DNA of 64,000 nt, from NCBI GenBank assembly GCA_003249955.1, contig QKHS01000057.1, forward strand, positions 62,001 through 126,000, read 5' to 3'. Shown piece by piece: positions 63,754-64,000 of this stretch (its first letter is position 1; each line of letters opens with the position of its first letter). A program made the translations under genes and the position numbers. The notes below the pieces were generated by a model. The model was not told the origin of the DNA. It did not search any database and saw only the letters and a list, made by a program, of their open reading frames with translations. The DNA comes from Bacteroidales bacterium (GTDB taxonomy: Bacteria > Bacteroidota > Bacteroidia > Bacteroidales > ML635J-15).

Positions 63754-63812
63754 CAGAGCACTAACAACACCGATAGCTTATATTATAAATGAAAAGCGTG
63801 CAATGAAACAGA

Positions 63813-64000
63813 TTGACAGGAACAGTGTCTATCATAATAGGAATATTATTAGCATGCTATTCTTTATATTTTATTGTTTATTTTGATGTAATATTTTTTA
63901 AGCCTGGCGTATTGTATATTCTTTCACCCTCGCCTTATTTTTTCTATATTCCTGCTTTTACGCTTAGCATTCTCTCAGTTTTTAGTGGAATTTGTTTAAT
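63813..64000 (+). CDS. Partial ORF leaving the right edge, hydrophobic
   Basis: A plus frame starting with TTG at 63813 (or GTG at 63825) remains open to the window edge and encodes a hydrophobic stretch (SIIIGILLACYSLYFIVYFDV, then GVLYILSPSPYFFYIPAFTLSILSVFSG). It may be the N-terminal part of a membrane protein. No ATG start is available in this frame: an upstream ATG at 63789 is followed by a stop after five codons. Confidence 0.45.
   Translation, partial: MTGTVSIIIGILLACYSLYFIVYFDVIFFKPGVLYILSPSPYFFYIPAFTLSILSVFSGICL

Noticed and set aside
61503-63771. True integron with attC sites
   Set aside because: The words and inverted repeats are suggestive, but the arms do not match the RYYYAAC/GTTRRRY core and no integrase gene is in the window, so I report it only as a cassette-like hypothesis.

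Overview
The window reads as chromosomal DNA of a Bacteroidota bacterium, probably in or near the Bacteroidales/Marinilabiliales. The evidence is AT-rich coding sequence, absence of obvious Shine-Dalgarno sites, many promoter-like TAnnTTTG -7 elements, a type IX secretion system (T9SS) locus with several cargo proteins carrying the PNP-type C-terminal sorting domain, and many SPII lipoproteins. Family calls come from recognisable motifs and overall protein form. No database search was possible.

Layout. (1) 0-4.6 kb, minus strand: a PorP/SprF-family protein, the GldJ-type formylglycine-enzyme-like lipoprotein, and murF. A short partial ORF enters from the left edge. (2) 4.7-10.7 kb, plus strand: porU (C25 peptidase, T9SS sortase), porV, ispF and a small thioredoxin-like protein. 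(3) 10.8-24 kb, minus strand: a zinc metallopeptidase lipoprotein behind hutU, two related small lipoproteins, a 1174-residue repeat protein with a T9SS sorting domain, a Nif3/zinc-ribbon pair, a MerR regulator and an M2/M3-like peptidase lipoprotein. (4) 24-35 kb: a T9SS cargo protein, tRNA-Leu(CAG), a LiaF-like/LytS/LytTR regulatory operon, cysS, an alkaline phosphatase lipoprotein, ilvE, a DUF1015 protein and a family 2 glycosyltransferase. (5) 36-49.4 kb: recQ, a KdsD-type isomerase, a LysE-family exporter, a DUF2400 protein, trmN6, a small outer-membrane protein, a secreted subtilase, two paralogous DUF5011-like lipoproteins, dapF and an HtrA-type protease. (6) 49.6-55.2 kb: a 1863-residue modular surface protein on the minus strand. 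(7) 55.6-64 kb: a run of short accessory genes, all on the plus strand and mostly unrelated (MBL hydrolase, methyltransferase, flavoprotein, GNAT, NTF2-like, KptA and several unknowns), separated by longer non-coding gaps.

How it fits together. The left end encodes part of the T9SS (outer-membrane proteins, GldJ and the PorU/PorV surface-attachment machinery). Four other proteins in the window carry likely T9SS sorting domains and would be its substrates: the 1174-residue repeat protein, the 508-residue protein at 24.4 kb, the subtilase and the 1863-residue protein. The middle is mostly housekeeping. The right end looks like accessory DNA. A GTTGTAGCTA-like word precedes three of its unrelated genes, inverted repeats lie in two of its gaps, and it contains an ORF that is open but has no start codon. 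This is suggestive of a gene-cassette-like region but not proof. No CRISPR array, insertion sequence, integrase or rRNA was seen.
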